Below, in pieces: positions 8,083 through 15,793 of a DNA stretch of 36,809 nucleotides. Below the pieces are notes generated by a model that worked only from the letters and a program-made list of their open reading frames with translations, was not told the origin of the DNA and ran no database searches. Source of the stretch: Kitasatospora sp. Root107 (lineage in GTDB: Bacteria > Actinomycetota > Actinomycetes > Streptomycetales > Streptomycetaceae); NCBI RefSeq assembly GCF_001424875.1, contig NZ_LMCT01000012.1, positions 572,691 through 609,499 of the forward strand, given 5' to 3'. Positions within the stretch are counted from its first letter, which is position 1. Each line of letters starts with the position of its first letter. The position numbers were made by a program, and so were the translations under genes.

Positions 8083-9987
8083 TCATCGGTTCGGCGTTCC
8101 GTCCTGGTCGTCCGTCGGCCCGTCCGGCGTGGCGGGGCCTTCGGGAACGGCCGCCGTGAGCGCCGCCACCGCAGTGCCCACGCCCCCCAGCGCGGCGGCC
8201 AGATCCCCGGCGGCGGAGCCTGCGGCCGCCGCCATGATCACCTTCAGTGAGCGGAGCAGCCCGGCCGCCGTGGCGCTGCCGGTGTGCCCCGCCCGGTACG
8301 CCGCCAGCAGCTGCTGGACGGCGGGTGCGGCCAGGTTGAGATAGAGCCTGGCCTTGACCGTGCCGTCGGTCCGCGCGGTGAAGGCGCGGGCCAACTGCAG
8401 TGCGGCGGACGGTATCCGGGCGTCCGCCTGGTCGTTCTCGATCCGCGCCTTGAGCTCGGCCTCCCGGTCCGGGACGAGCACCAGCGGCAGCCCCGGCGGA
8501 TCGAAGCGGGCCGGCACCAGTCGCTCGCCGGGATCGGTGAGTGCACCCGACAGCCAGGCGAACTCCTCCCGGGGCAGCGGTCGTTCGGGATCGCGGAACA
8601 GCTCGCGGTCGCCGCTCTCACTGCCCAGCTCGACGAGCCGGCACTCCCGCAGCGCGGCGTACCGGCGCAGGAACGGCAGCACCGCGTACCGGTCGCCCCT
8701 GGCGATCGGCACCTGCATGGCGCGGTAGAGCATCTCCTCGAAGCCGCCGCCCGCGCCGAGCGCGACGTGCACCGCGCCGTCCCCGGCCGCCCTCAGCGCA
8801 CCGGCCGTCAGCTCACCCTGCGAGGTGGGCACCGGTACGTCGTCGGCGAGCAGGGTGAACAGCCGGTCGTCCACCAGCGCGGCGCCCAGCAGCTCCTGGC
8901 CGTGCCGGGCCAGGATCCGCCGCCAGGCGGCCGGCTCCAGCCTGGCGATCTCGTACAGGCCCTCCACCACCGCGTCGGCGAGTACGCGTTGCAGCGCGCG
9001 GTACTGCTCGTCGCGCTGCAGGTCCTCCCGGCCGGCGGTCGGGGTGAGGCGGTTCGACTCGATCACGCCGCCGATGAAGCCGGCCCAGGGCGGCAGCAGA
9101 TCGCGGGCGTCCTCGGCCAGCAGCATGCCGCGCAGGTAGACCGCGAGGTCGCGGTTGTCGCTGGACCCGTAGCTGCCGCCGTCCTGCACCCAGAGCAGGC
9201 CGACCGCGTCGGTGACGCCCTCCACCGGGGCGACCGGCAGGGTGGCGAGCGGCTCGAAGTGCCGTCCGAAGGCGGCGGCGAACCGCATCCGAGCCGGGGA
9301 CTGATCGCCCGTCAGCTCCGCGCGCCAGGGCACCTGGACGCCGTTCACCGGCTGCTCGTCCTCGCCGACGAGGACCGGGATCGGCAGCAGCACGCAGTAC
9401 CTGCCGAGCACTTCGCGGAGCGCGTACTCGTCGGCCAGTCGGGCGTGCTCGGGCTTCAGCAGCAGCTCGACCACGGTGCCCGGGGCCGGTCGGGCCGGCA
9501 CCTGCTCGACGCTGTACTGCTCGCCGCCCCGGCTCCGATAGCGGTGGCCGAGCCCGGGTTCGCGGTGCGAGGTGGTGGTGACGGTGACCTCGTCGGCCAC
9601 CGAGAAGGCCGACAGGAAGCCGAGGCCGAAGGCGCCGATCAGGCTCTGGTCACCCGTCAGATCGCGCAGCAGCCGGGTGTATCCGGTGCCCACGGTGGCC
9701 AGGTAGGCGTGGATCTCCGGCTCGGTCAGCCCGGCTCCGGCGTCCTCGATCGAGATCGTCCGGCCGGCCTGGTCGGCCCGCACCCGGATCACCCCGGCGG
9801 CGCTGCCCGGGTCCTCCAACAGACGTCGGGTATGTGAATCGTGGGCGTTCTGGACAAGTTCGCGCAGCGCTACCAAGGGGGTGGAGTAGAGATGAGTGGC
9901 CAGCACACCGACCAGACCCCCGAGGTCGACCTCGGTCGTACGCAGATTCTGTTCCGGCAGCCGACCGGGCTGAAGACCTTCTGACAT
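8083..9987 (-). CDS. HSP90 family ATP-dependent chaperone (HtpG-like)
   Basis: A 634-residue GHKL-type ATPase of the HSP90 family, close in length to E. coli HtpG (624), acting on client proteins in the cytoplasm. Visible ATP-site motifs: ELVQNAHD (E43, N47, D50), EDAGAG (D82, G84, G86) and IGAFGLGFLSAF (about 118-128, the lid glycine motif). The middle-domain catalytic Arg loop appears as TPTAGREDLQRD, corresponding to NVSRE in HtpG. The C-terminal dimerisation part is recognisable (YLNLAAPAVQQLL) and ends in a Pro/Asp-rich tail without MEEVD. I chose the ATG at 9987 because the HSP90 fold begins right after it. Its Shine-Dalgarno is weak, so the mRNA may be leaderless. It is the first gene of a two-gene unit with the TPR-like gene. 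Confidence 0.88.
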   Translation of the reverse strand: MSEGLQPGRLPEQNLRTTEVDLGGLVGVLATHLYSTPLVALRELVQNAHDSHTRRLLEDPGSAAGVIRVRADQAGRTISIEDAGAGLTEPEIHAYLATVGTGYTRLLRDLTGDQSLIGAFGLGFLSAFSVADEVTVTTTSHREPGLGHRYRSRGGEQYSVEQVPARPAPGTVVELLLKPEHARLADEYALREVLGRYCVLLPIPVLVGEDEQPVNGVQVPWRAELTGDQSPARMRFAAAFGRHFEPLATLPVAPVEGVTDAVGLLWVQDGGSYGSSDNRDLAVYLRGMLLAEDARDLLPPWAGFIGGVIESNRLTPTAGREDLQRDEQYRALQRVLADAVVEGLYEIARLEPAAWRRILARHGQELLGAALVDDRLFTLLADDVPVPTSQGELTAGALRAAGDGAVHVALGAGGGFEEMLYRAMQVPIARGDRYAVLPFLRRYAALRECRLVELGSESGDRELFRDPERPLPREEFAWLSGALTDPGERLVPARFDPPGLPLVLVPDREAELKARIENDQADARIPSAALQLARAFTARTDGTVKARLYLNLAAPAVQQLLAAYRAGHTGSATAAGLLRSLKVIMAAAAGSAAGDLAAALGGVGTAVAALTAAVPEGPATPDGPTDDQDGTPNR

Positions 9988-10132
9988 GAGGCCCAAGTCT
10001 GCCAGTAAGACAATCCACCTACTACCTTTTTGTGCTTTACCGTTGCCCGGTACGGACATTCTCGGCTGCGTACCAGGTCGGACGGGGGGGAATTGCCCGT
10101 TCCGGGCAGCTTCGACAATGCCTTCACAACAA

Positions 10133-10177
10133 GTCGGCCACCGACCGTGACACGTTCGGGCGAACCGGGTGGCCGAC
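10133..10177. promoter_or_regulatory. Inverted repeat in the 305-nt gap between the HSP90-like and secreted protein genes
   Basis: gtcggccacc (10133-10142) and ggtggccgac (10168-10177) form perfect 10-bp arms, with a small inner gttcg/cgaac pairing. It lies in the gap 9988-10292 between divergent genes, 116 nt before the GTG of the secreted protein. I see no small gene in this gap. The repeat could be an operator or a leader hairpin. Confidence 0.4.
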
Positions 10178-10292
10178 CATTGAAGTCGGCCGAGCCTCTG
10201 GTGAATGCTGGTCATGCGACGTCAGGCAACGGTGCGTTACGGGGCGGCCACCCCGCACGTGCCACATTCGCACCAGTTACAGGGAGACCACC

Positions 10293-10610
10293 GTGTCCCG
10301 AATTCGCGCAGCCGCCACCGTCACCGCCCTCGCCGCCTTTCTGCTCCTCGGAGCCGGCGCCGCCCACGCCGACAACGGCGCGGGTGCCGCCCACGGCTCC
10401 AACAGCAGCGTCGTGAGCAACATCGGCTCCAGCAACGTCGTCGGCAGCGTCAACGGCAACGGCAACGCGACCCAGCAGGCCGCCACCGGATCCGGTGCGG
10501 CCAACCAGAACAACAACTCGGGGGTGGCCGGGAATTCCGGCGGTATCGGCGTGATCCAGGGCAACGGCGCCTTCGCCCACAACGTCTACTACCCCTTCGT
10601 GCTCTACTAG
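10293..10610 (+). CDS. Small secreted Asn/Gly/Ser-rich protein, curlin-like composition
   Basis: A 105-residue exported protein. Residues 1-27 form a signal peptide (SRIRAAA, hydrophobic core, AGAAHA cleavage site). The mature ~78 residues have no Cys, no Lys and no Arg, and are rich in Asn, Gly, Ser, Ala and Val. Loosely repeated units include SVVSNIGSSNVVGSVNGNGN, then GNATQQAATGSGAANQNNN, and the end is aromatic (NVYYPFVLY). The SVxxxGxGNxAxxxQ-like spacing recalls curlin repeats, so a self-assembling surface or amyloid-like protein is possible. It is not a chaplin: the chaplin Cys pair and hydrophobic core are absent. The GTG start at 10293 has AGGGAG six bases upstream. A strong terminator follows directly. 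Confidence 0.75.
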   Translation: MSRIRAAATVTALAAFLLLGAGAAHADNGAGAAHGSNSSVVSNIGSSNVVGSVNGNGNATQQAATGSGAANQNNNSGVAGNSGGIGVIQGNGAFAHNVYYPFVLY

Positions 10611-10620
10611 GCCGATTCAT

Positions 10621-10662
10621 GCCGTGCGGGGCAGGTCCACAACGGGCCTGCCCCGCACGGGC
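10621..10662. terminator. Two-way terminator hairpin
   Basis: gccgtgcggggcagg (10621-10635) pairs with cctgccccgcacgggc (10647-10662) with one bulged base and an 11-nt loop. It sits between the convergent secreted protein and double-TetR genes, 10 nt past the first stop and 7 nt from the second. Confidence 0.85.
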
Positions 10663-10668
10663 ATTTGC

Positions 10669-11838
10669 TCAGCCGACTCCCAACACCGCTCTGGCAAAAG
10701 CTTCCAGACACTTCGTCAGATCCGGCCGCTGACAGCCCGGCCGGTTCCGCACTCCGTCGTTGACGAGCGAGAACATCGCGTGCACCCGGATCCGGGCCTC
10801 GGCCTTGTCGTACTCGGGCCGCACCTGTCGGAGCAGCCCGACCCAGGTCCGCAGGAAGTCCCGCCGGGCGTCGATCGCCGCCTTCCGATCCGGCTCGGCC
10901 AGCCGTTCGGTCTCACTGACCGTCACGCCCAGGTAGTCGACGTGCCGTCGGGCGAAGTCCAGATAGGCCCGCAGCCCGGAGTCCAGCGCGACGGCCGGGG
11001 TGGCGGCCCCGGCCAGCGCACCGGAGATCTCGTGCCAGAGCCGCTCCCGGCCACGTACCAGGGTGGCGGCCAACAGCTCGGCCTTGGTGTCGAAGTGCTT
11101 GTAGACGCTGGGCCCGGAGATACCGACCGCCGCCCCGAGCCGGTCGGTGCTCACGTTGTCGAAGCCACGCTGGTGGAACAGTCGGGCGGCGGCGGCCAGC
11201 AGTTCCTCCCGCCGGCTGTCGGCGGCCACCTGCTCCGCCGACCCGGCGGGTGCCGTCGCCGGGCCCGGCGGGCCGAACGGGACGTCCAGCAGCGCCGCAC
11301 CCAGCTCGGTCAGCAGCCGCTCGAACCGCCGCCGGGGCGGGGCGAAGGTGTGGTACGACAGGCCGCCGTACGCCGAGAGCAGCGACCAGCAGAGCAACTC
11401 CGCGTCGGCCCGCGCCAGTTCGGGTCTGGCCGCACCCAGCACCTCGGCCATCCGCCGGACATCCGCCCGCAACTCCCGGCGCAGCTCGGCCCGTTGGGCG
11501 GCGGGCAGCAGCCGGGTGTCCCGCTGCCAGAGCGTGCCCAGGGCGCGGTGGTCGATCGCGGCGGCGGCCAGCCGGGCGCACAGCTCGGTCGGCCCGGCCC
11601 GGCCGGCCGCCACCGCCCTACGGAGCCCGGCGAGTTCGGCCCCGACCGTCTGGCGGAGCAGCTCGGGCTTGTTCCTGAAGTGCCGGTAGAGCGCCGGGGC
11701 GGTGATACCGACTCCGGCCGCCACCTCGGCCATCGACACCTGGTGGTACCCGGAGCGGTGGAACTGCTCACTCGCGGCCGCCAGGATCTGCGCCTTGCGC
11801 CCCGGCGGACGGCGGACCACGCCGCGCTCCGTCGTCAT
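10669..11838 (-). CDS. Tandem (double) TetR-family transcriptional regulator
   Basis: A 389-residue protein with two TetR N-terminal DNA-binding domains, twice the usual length of ~200. The first spans about residues 13-60 (ILAAASEQFHRSGYHQVSMA, then VGITAPALYRHFRNKPELL). The second spans about 208-255 (ELLAAAARLFHQRGFDNVST, then VGISGPSVYKHFDTKAELL). Each is followed by a helical ligand/dimer domain. Such fused TetR proteins occur beside acyl-CoA dehydrogenase/ligase genes in actinobacteria and probably repress them until an acyl-CoA or related ligand binds. The gene is divergent from the acyl-CoA dehydrogenase gene at 12028. Two copies of ACTTxACCAGC in the shared intergenic region are candidate operators. 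ATG at 11838; GAGAGG lies just upstream. Confidence 0.88.
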   Translation of the reverse strand: MTTERGVVRRPPGRKAQILAAASEQFHRSGYHQVSMAEVAAGVGITAPALYRHFRNKPELLRQTVGAELAGLRRAVAAGRAGPTELCARLAAAAIDHRALGTLWQRDTRLLPAAQRAELRRELRADVRRMAEVLGAARPELARADAELLCWSLLSAYGGLSYHTFAPPRRRFERLLTELGAALLDVPFGPPGPATAPAGSAEQVAADSRREELLAAAARLFHQRGFDNVSTDRLGAAVGISGPSVYKHFDTKAELLAATLVRGRERLWHEISGALAGAATPAVALDSGLRAYLDFARRHVDYLGVTVSETERLAEPDRKAAIDARRDFLRTWVGLLRQVRPEYDKAEARIRVHAMFSLVNDGVRNRPGCQRPDLTKCLEAFARAVLGVG

Positions 11839-11895
11839 CCTCTCGCCCCCTGCAAGCGATCACCCACGGTCGTCGGCCCAGGGTAGCAAGGATTC

Positions 11896-11997
11896 ACTTG
11901 ACCAGCCGGGAGAAGCTCAGGCAGCGGCGAAACGGCACGAAGAACCACCGGCGTGAACGCTGGACAGCAGAAGCTACCGGCGATTAACTTAACCAGC
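11896..11997. promoter_or_regulatory. Paired ACTT(G/A)ACCAGC repeats between divergent TetR and ACAD genes
   Basis: acttgaccagc (11896-11906) and acttaaccagc (11987-11997) are direct repeats matching at 10 of 11 positions, in the 189-nt region between the tandem TetR gene and the acyl-CoA dehydrogenase gene. The second lies in an unusually A/T-rich patch (gattaacttaacc) that is partly palindromic. Two sites would suit a regulator with two DNA-binding domains, which is inference. Confidence 0.35.
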
Positions 11998-12027
11998 GAT
12001 CAGGGGGCACCACGAAGGGAGCGCCGC

Positions 12028-13185
12028 GTGCGCCGCACCGTGTTCAACGAGGACCACGAGGCGTTCCGGGAGACCATCCGGGACTTCATCGCCAAGGAGG
12101 TCGTGCCGGTCTACGAGAGCTGGGAGAACGAGGGCCACCCGCCCCGGGACTTCTACCGCAAGCTCGGCGAGCTCGGCGTCTACGGCATCGAGGTGCCCGA
12201 GGAGTACGGCGGCGCGGGCGAGACCGGCTTCAAGTACCAGGCCGTGGTGACCGAGGAGTGCGCCCGGGCGGGCGTCACCTTCGGCTCGTCCGGCGTGCAC
12301 ACCGGGCTGGTGCTCCCGTACCTGATGGAGTACGCCGACGAGGAGCAGAAGCAGCGCTGGCTGCCCGGCTTCGTCTCCGGCGACATCATGACCGCGATCG
12401 CGATGACCGAGCCCGGCGCGGGCTCCGACCTCGCGGGCATCACCACCACCGCGAAGCTGGCCGATGACGGTACCCACTACGTCCTGAACGGTGCCAAGAC
12501 CTTCATCACCGGCGGCGTGCTGGCCGACCTGGTGCTGGTGGTCTGCCGCACCGCCCCCTACGACCCGGCCGACCGCCGGGCCGGGCTCTCCATCCTCTGC
12601 GTGGACACCACCTCCGAGGGCTACGCCGTCGGCCGCAAGCTGAAGAAGATCGGCCTGCGCACCTCGGACACCGCCGAACTCTCCTTCACCGACGTCAAGG
12701 TGCCGGTGGCGGACCTGCTCGGCGAGGAGGGCAAGGCCTTCGCCTACCTGACCCACAACCTGGTGCAGGAGCGGCTGGCGATCGCCGTCGGCGCGTACGC
12801 CTCGGCCGCCGCGGCGGTGCGCTTCGCGGTGCAGTACGTGAAGGACCGCAAGGTCTTCGGCCAGGCGGTGGCCGAGTTCCAGAACACCAAGTTCACGCTG
12901 GCCGACTGCCAGGCCCAGGTGCTGGCCCAGCAGGCCATGGTCGACCAGGCCCTGGAGCTCTACCAGCAGGGTGAGTTGACCGTCGCGGACGCCGCCGCGG
13001 CCAAGCTGTTCTGTACCGAGTCGGCCTCCGTCGTGATCGACAAGTGCCTCCAGCTGCACGGCGGTTACGGCTACATCCTGGAGTACCCGATCGCCCGGCT
13101 CTACACCGACAACCGGGTGTTCCGGATCTACGGCGGCACCAGCGAGGTCATGAAGACCATCATCGCCAAGTCGCTCGGCCTGTAA
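12028..13185 (+). CDS. Acyl-CoA dehydrogenase (FAD-dependent)
   Basis: A 385-residue flavoenzyme that introduces an alpha,beta double bond into an acyl-CoA and passes electrons to ETF. AMTEPGAGSDL (about 125-135) is the N-terminal ACAD signature. The C-terminal signature QLHGGYGYILEYPIARLY and the FAD-contact motif RIYGGTSEVMKTI are present. The usual MCAD-type catalytic Glu (YEGT) is Gly here (YGGT). E248 in QERLAIA is therefore the likely base, as in isovaleryl- and long-chain enzymes. The GTG at 12028 is chosen because AAGGGAG lies six bases upstream and it gives the family length. A GTG at 11953 would add 25 residues, including a rare TTA codon. It is followed 122 nt later by an acyl-CoA ligase gene and faces the double TetR gene. 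Confidence 0.92.
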   Translation: MRRTVFNEDHEAFRETIRDFIAKEVVPVYESWENEGHPPRDFYRKLGELGVYGIEVPEEYGGAGETGFKYQAVVTEECARAGVTFGSSGVHTGLVLPYLMEYADEEQKQRWLPGFVSGDIMTAIAMTEPGAGSDLAGITTTAKLADDGTHYVLNGAKTFITGGVLADLVLVVCRTAPYDPADRRAGLSILCVDTTSEGYAVGRKLKKIGLRTSDTAELSFTDVKVPVADLLGEEGKAFAYLTHNLVQERLAIAVGAYASAAAAVRFAVQYVKDRKVFGQAVAEFQNTKFTLADCQAQVLAQQAMVDQALELYQQGELTVADAAAAKLFCTESASVVIDKCLQLHGGYGYILEYPIARLYTDNRVFRIYGGTSEVMKTIIAKSLGL

Positions 13186-13239
13186 GCCTCCTGTACCAGC
13201 CCGGCGGGCCGACCCCACACCCCCACTCCGCCGGGCCCC

Positions 13240-13272
13240 GGCAGCGGGCCGTTCCCCCATCGGCCCGCTGCC
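13240..13272 (+). terminator. 12-bp perfect hairpin between ACAD and ligase genes
   Basis: ggcagcgggccg (13240-13251) and cggcccgctgcc (13261-13272) pair perfectly around a 9-nt loop, 54 nt after the ACAD stop and about 25 nt before the ligase Shine-Dalgarno. No U-tract follows. It may partly terminate or protect the upstream message, giving unequal expression of the two genes. Confidence 0.6.
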
Positions 13273-13307
13273 ACCTCCGTCCGACCGTCTCAGCCGCAGG
13301 GGACCTG

Positions 13308-14948
13308 ATGACACCTCGACCCGCCGACTCCCTCGCCCTGGTGACCCGGGTGCAGGCCGCGCTGCGCGCCCCCGGCATGCCCTTCGAGGTCGAGTCCACC
13401 CCCGAGGGCCCGCGCTACCTGCGAGCGCCTCGCACCCTGCGCGAGCTGCTGGACGCCACCCTCGCGCACGGCGACCGCCCCTTCCTGATCGCCGACTCCG
13501 GCCGGTACACCTTCGCCGAACACCACGGCGCCGCCGCCTCGCTGGCCACCCACTGCCTGGGGGCGTACGGGCTGCGCCGGGGCGACCGGGTGGCGATCGC
13601 CATGCGCAACCTGCCGGAGTGGCAGATCGCCTTCTGGGCCTGCCAGTTGGCTGGCCTGGTGGCGGTGCCGCTGAACGCCTGGTGGACGGCGGAGGAGCTG
13701 GCGTACGCGCTGGACGACTGCGCACCGGGACTGGTGGTCGCCGACCCGGAACGGGCCGAGCGGGTGGCGCCCTGGACCACCCGCCAAGGCGTCCCGGTGC
13801 TGACCGACCTGACCGGCCTGCCCCGGGACGGCGTCGCTCCCGAGACCCGGGTCGAGCCGACCGACCTGGCCACCCTGCTCTACACCTCCGGAACCACCGG
13901 TCGCCCCAAGGGAGTCGAGGCCACCCACGCGGCCTGGTGCGCTGCGGCCACCGCACCCCGGTTCTTCGCGGCCACCTCGGTGCTCTGCGCGGGCGGCGAC
14001 CTGGCGGCGGTCCGGCCGCACACCGTCCTGATGACCTTCCCGTTCTTCCACGTCGCCGCGTTCACCACGATGTTCCCGCTGATGGCGAGCGGCGGCAGCG
14101 CGGTCCTGATGCCACGCTGGGACGCCGAGGAGGCCCGTCGGCTGATCGCCGAACACGGGGTCACCACGTACGCGGGGGTGCCGACCACCGCGCTCGGTCT
14201 GCTGGACGCGGCCGACGCCGCCGGGGACCGGCTGTCCGGACTCACCATGATCAACACCGGCGGGGCAGCCCCACCGCCCGGGCTGGCCGGCCGGATCGCC
14301 CGCCGCTTCGACGGCCGGGTCGAGGCCCGCAACGGCTACGGCCTGACCGAGACCTGCGGCGGGGTGCTCGCCAACCTCGGCGCCCGCTACCTGGCGCACC
14401 CCGAGAGCATCGGCCGCCCCTCCCCCGCCCTGGAACTGCGGATCACCGACCCCGCCGGCCGCACCCTGCCGGACGGCGAGATCGGCGAACTCCGGCTGCG
14501 CGGCCAGTCACTGTTCCGCGGCTACCGCGGCAACCCGGAGGCCACGGCGGCGGCCTTCGCCGACGGCTGGTTCCGCACCGGCGACCTGGCCAAGGTGCTG
14601 GACGGCGAGGTGTACGTACTGGACCGGCTCAAGGACCTGGTGATCCGCGGCGGCGAGAACGTGCACTGCATCGAGGTGGAGGGCGTCCTGACAGCCCATC
14701 CGGACGTCGCCGACGCCGCGGTGCTCGGCGTCCCGCACCCCGCCCTCGGCGAGGAGGTGGCGGCCGTGGTGGTGCTGCGGCCCGGCGCGACGGCCGGCCC
14801 GGACGAGCTGCGGGCCCACGTCGCCGGGCGGCTGGCCGCCTTCAAGGTGCCCACGCACCTGGTCCTCCGGACGGGGGCACTGCCCCGCAACCCGACCGGC
14901 AAGCTCCTCAAGCGCCAGCTCCGCGAAGAGCTGGCGCACCACGCTTGA
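13308..14948 (+). CDS. Acyl-CoA ligase (AMP-binding, class I adenylate-forming)
   Basis: A 546-residue enzyme that activates a carboxylic acid to acyl-AMP and then acyl-CoA. Motifs in order: P-loop YTSGTTGRPKGVE (192-204), NGYGLTET (A5), WFRTGDLA (A7), LKDLVIRGGENVH (hinge region, A8) and PRNPTGKLLKRQL with the catalytic Lys at about 532 (A10). The ATG at 13308 has AGGGGAC three to nine bases upstream. The pairing with an acyl-CoA dehydrogenase and an acyl-CoA-type TetR regulator suggests catabolism of a medium-chain, branched or aromatic acid. The substrate cannot be read from the sequence. Repeat copy B begins right after its stop. Confidence 0.9.
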   Translation: MTPRPADSLALVTRVQAALRAPGMPFEVESTPEGPRYLRAPRTLRELLDATLAHGDRPFLIADSGRYTFAEHHGAAASLATHCLGAYGLRRGDRVAIAMRNLPEWQIAFWACQLAGLVAVPLNAWWTAEELAYALDDCAPGLVVADPERAERVAPWTTRQGVPVLTDLTGLPRDGVAPETRVEPTDLATLLYTSGTTGRPKGVEATHAAWCAAATAPRFFAATSVLCAGGDLAAVRPHTVLMTFPFFHVAAFTTMFPLMASGGSAVLMPRWDAEEARRLIAEHGVTTYAGVPTTALGLLDAADAAGDRLSGLTMINTGGAAPPPGLAGRIARRFDGRVEARNGYGLTETCGGVLANLGARYLAHPESIGRPSPALELRITDPAGRTLPDGEIGELRLRGQSLFRGYRGNPEATAAAFADGWFRTGDLAKVLDGEVYVLDRLKDLVIRGGENVHCIEVEGVLTAHPDVADAAVLGVPHPALGEEVAAVVVLRPGATAGPDELRAHVAGRLAAFKVPTHLVLRTGALPRNPTGKLLKRQLREELAHHA

Positions 14949-14950
14949 GT

Positions 14951-15077
14951 GGCACACGCCAGGGACTCGGGGAACTGCGACGCCGACCTCGGAACAGGTG
15001 ATCCGAACGTAGCTGGTCAGGCACTTTCGCAGCTTCCCGAGCCCCTGGGCCGTAGATGGTGGAGCAACTGCCCGAAG
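14951..15077. repeat. Dispersed long inverted repeat, copy B
   Basis: ccagggactcgggg (14959-14972) pairs with cccgagcccctgg (15036-15048), with one mismatch. The inside (14966-15032) matches copy A closely, including ggtcaggcactttcgca. The left flank cacacgccaggg is shared with copy C, and the right flank (read leftward: gggcagttgctccaccatct) matches copies A and D. It fills the gap between the convergent ligase and small membrane protein genes. Confidence 0.8.
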
Positions 15078-15085
15078 AGAGCCGG

Positions 15086-15361
15086 TCAGTTGTGGCTTAC
15101 CTCGCCCGGCTGCTCGGCCCGCCAGGCCTCCAGGCCGGCCAGCGAGGCGGCCCGCGCCTGGTGGAGCGTGCGGTGCGCGAGCTCGCTCGGCGGGGTGTCC
15201 AGTTGCCGGACCCACCCCCGACCCGCGGACAGCAGGGCCGCCCCGACGATCGCGGTGCCGGCCAGACCGACCAGCGCACCGACCCCGGTGAGCACCACTC
15301 CGGTGCTCAGCAGCCCTCGATTGACCTCGAACCCGCCCATGAACTTCTGATACGTCGCCAT
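15086..15361 (-). CDS. Small membrane protein of unknown function
   Basis: A 91-residue protein beginning MATYQKFMGGFEVNRG. A glycine-rich hydrophobic segment (GVVLTGVGALVGLAGTAIVG and onward, about residues 20-45) predicts one or two membrane helices, followed by an amphipathic Arg/Ala/Glu-rich tail with WVRQLDTPPSEL. Similar small proteins with an N-terminal hydrophobic hairpin are common in Streptomyces and have no known function. The ATG at 15361 has GAGG nine bases and GGAG three bases upstream. The stop codon lies 9 nt from repeat copy B. It is divergent from the cupin gene. Confidence 0.65.
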   Translation of the reverse strand: MATYQKFMGGFEVNRGLLSTGVVLTGVGALVGLAGTAIVGAALLSAGRGWVRQLDTPPSELAHRTLHQARAASLAGLEAWRAEQPGEVSHN

Positions 15362-15462
15362 GTGCTCCAGCCTCGGCTCACCGAAGCGCCCGCGCATCCC
15401 GGACGCCCCCGTTCGGGTTGCGCCGCCGGGCCGCCGGGCCCCCGGCGGGCTAGGGTCGCGGC

Positions 15463-15789
15463 ATGGGTACGGGAATCGACCTGGCGGCCGCGACCGAGGA
15501 GCACGCCGCAAAGGCGGCCGCCTCGCCGCACGGGCGCAGCGCACACCTCCTGCTGCACGACGGCGTGCTGCGGCAGACCGTCATCGCGCTGACCGCGGGC
15601 ACCGCGCTGGACGAGCACAACGCCCCGGTCGCGGCCGGCCTCCAGGTGCTGCGCGGCCGGGTGTCGCTGACCATCGCGGGACGCCGGGTGGAGCTGACGG
15701 CCGGTCAGCTCCACCCGGTCCCGCAGGAGCGGCACGGCCTGCTCGCGCACACCGACGCCGTGGTGCTGCTGACCACCGTCACCGGGTAG
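15463..15789 (+). CDS. Small cupin-domain protein
   Basis: A 108-residue single-domain cupin. The beta-barrel pattern is clear: ALTAGTALDEHNAP (motif 1 with Glu and His), LQVLRGRVSLTIAGRRVELTAG (central strands), then HPVPQERHGLLAHTDAVVLL (motif 2 with His). The metal-ligand set is incomplete relative to canonical G(X)5HXH(X)3,4E, so it may bind metal weakly or serve only as a binding barrel. Start at the ATG 15463, with AGGG upstream. It converges on a TetR gene with only 4 nt between stops. Confidence 0.8.
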   Translation: MGTGIDLAAATEEHAAKAAASPHGRSAHLLLHDGVLRQTVIALTAGTALDEHNAPVAAGLQVLRGRVSLTIAGRRVELTAGQLHPVPQERHGLLAHTDAVVLLTTVTG

Positions 15790-15793
15790 CAGC

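Noticed and set aside
5598..8159. Long rightward open frame opposite the TPR-like gene
   Set aside because: It is an antisense shadow of high-GC coding sequence: Arg/Gly/Gln/Val-rich, no domain, and it runs across repeat copy A and both flanking genes.
10293..10610. Chaplin or rodlin gene
   Set aside because: A small secreted Asn/Gly-rich protein in Streptomyces invites this call, but the chaplin Cys pair and GNxxGVxSGN-type domain are absent, and rodlin features are not seen.
11953..12027. Longer start for the acyl-CoA dehydrogenase, which would contain a TTA codon and imply bldA control
   Set aside because: The GTG at 12028 has a far better ribosome binding site and gives the family length. 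The extra 25 residues cover the probable operator region.
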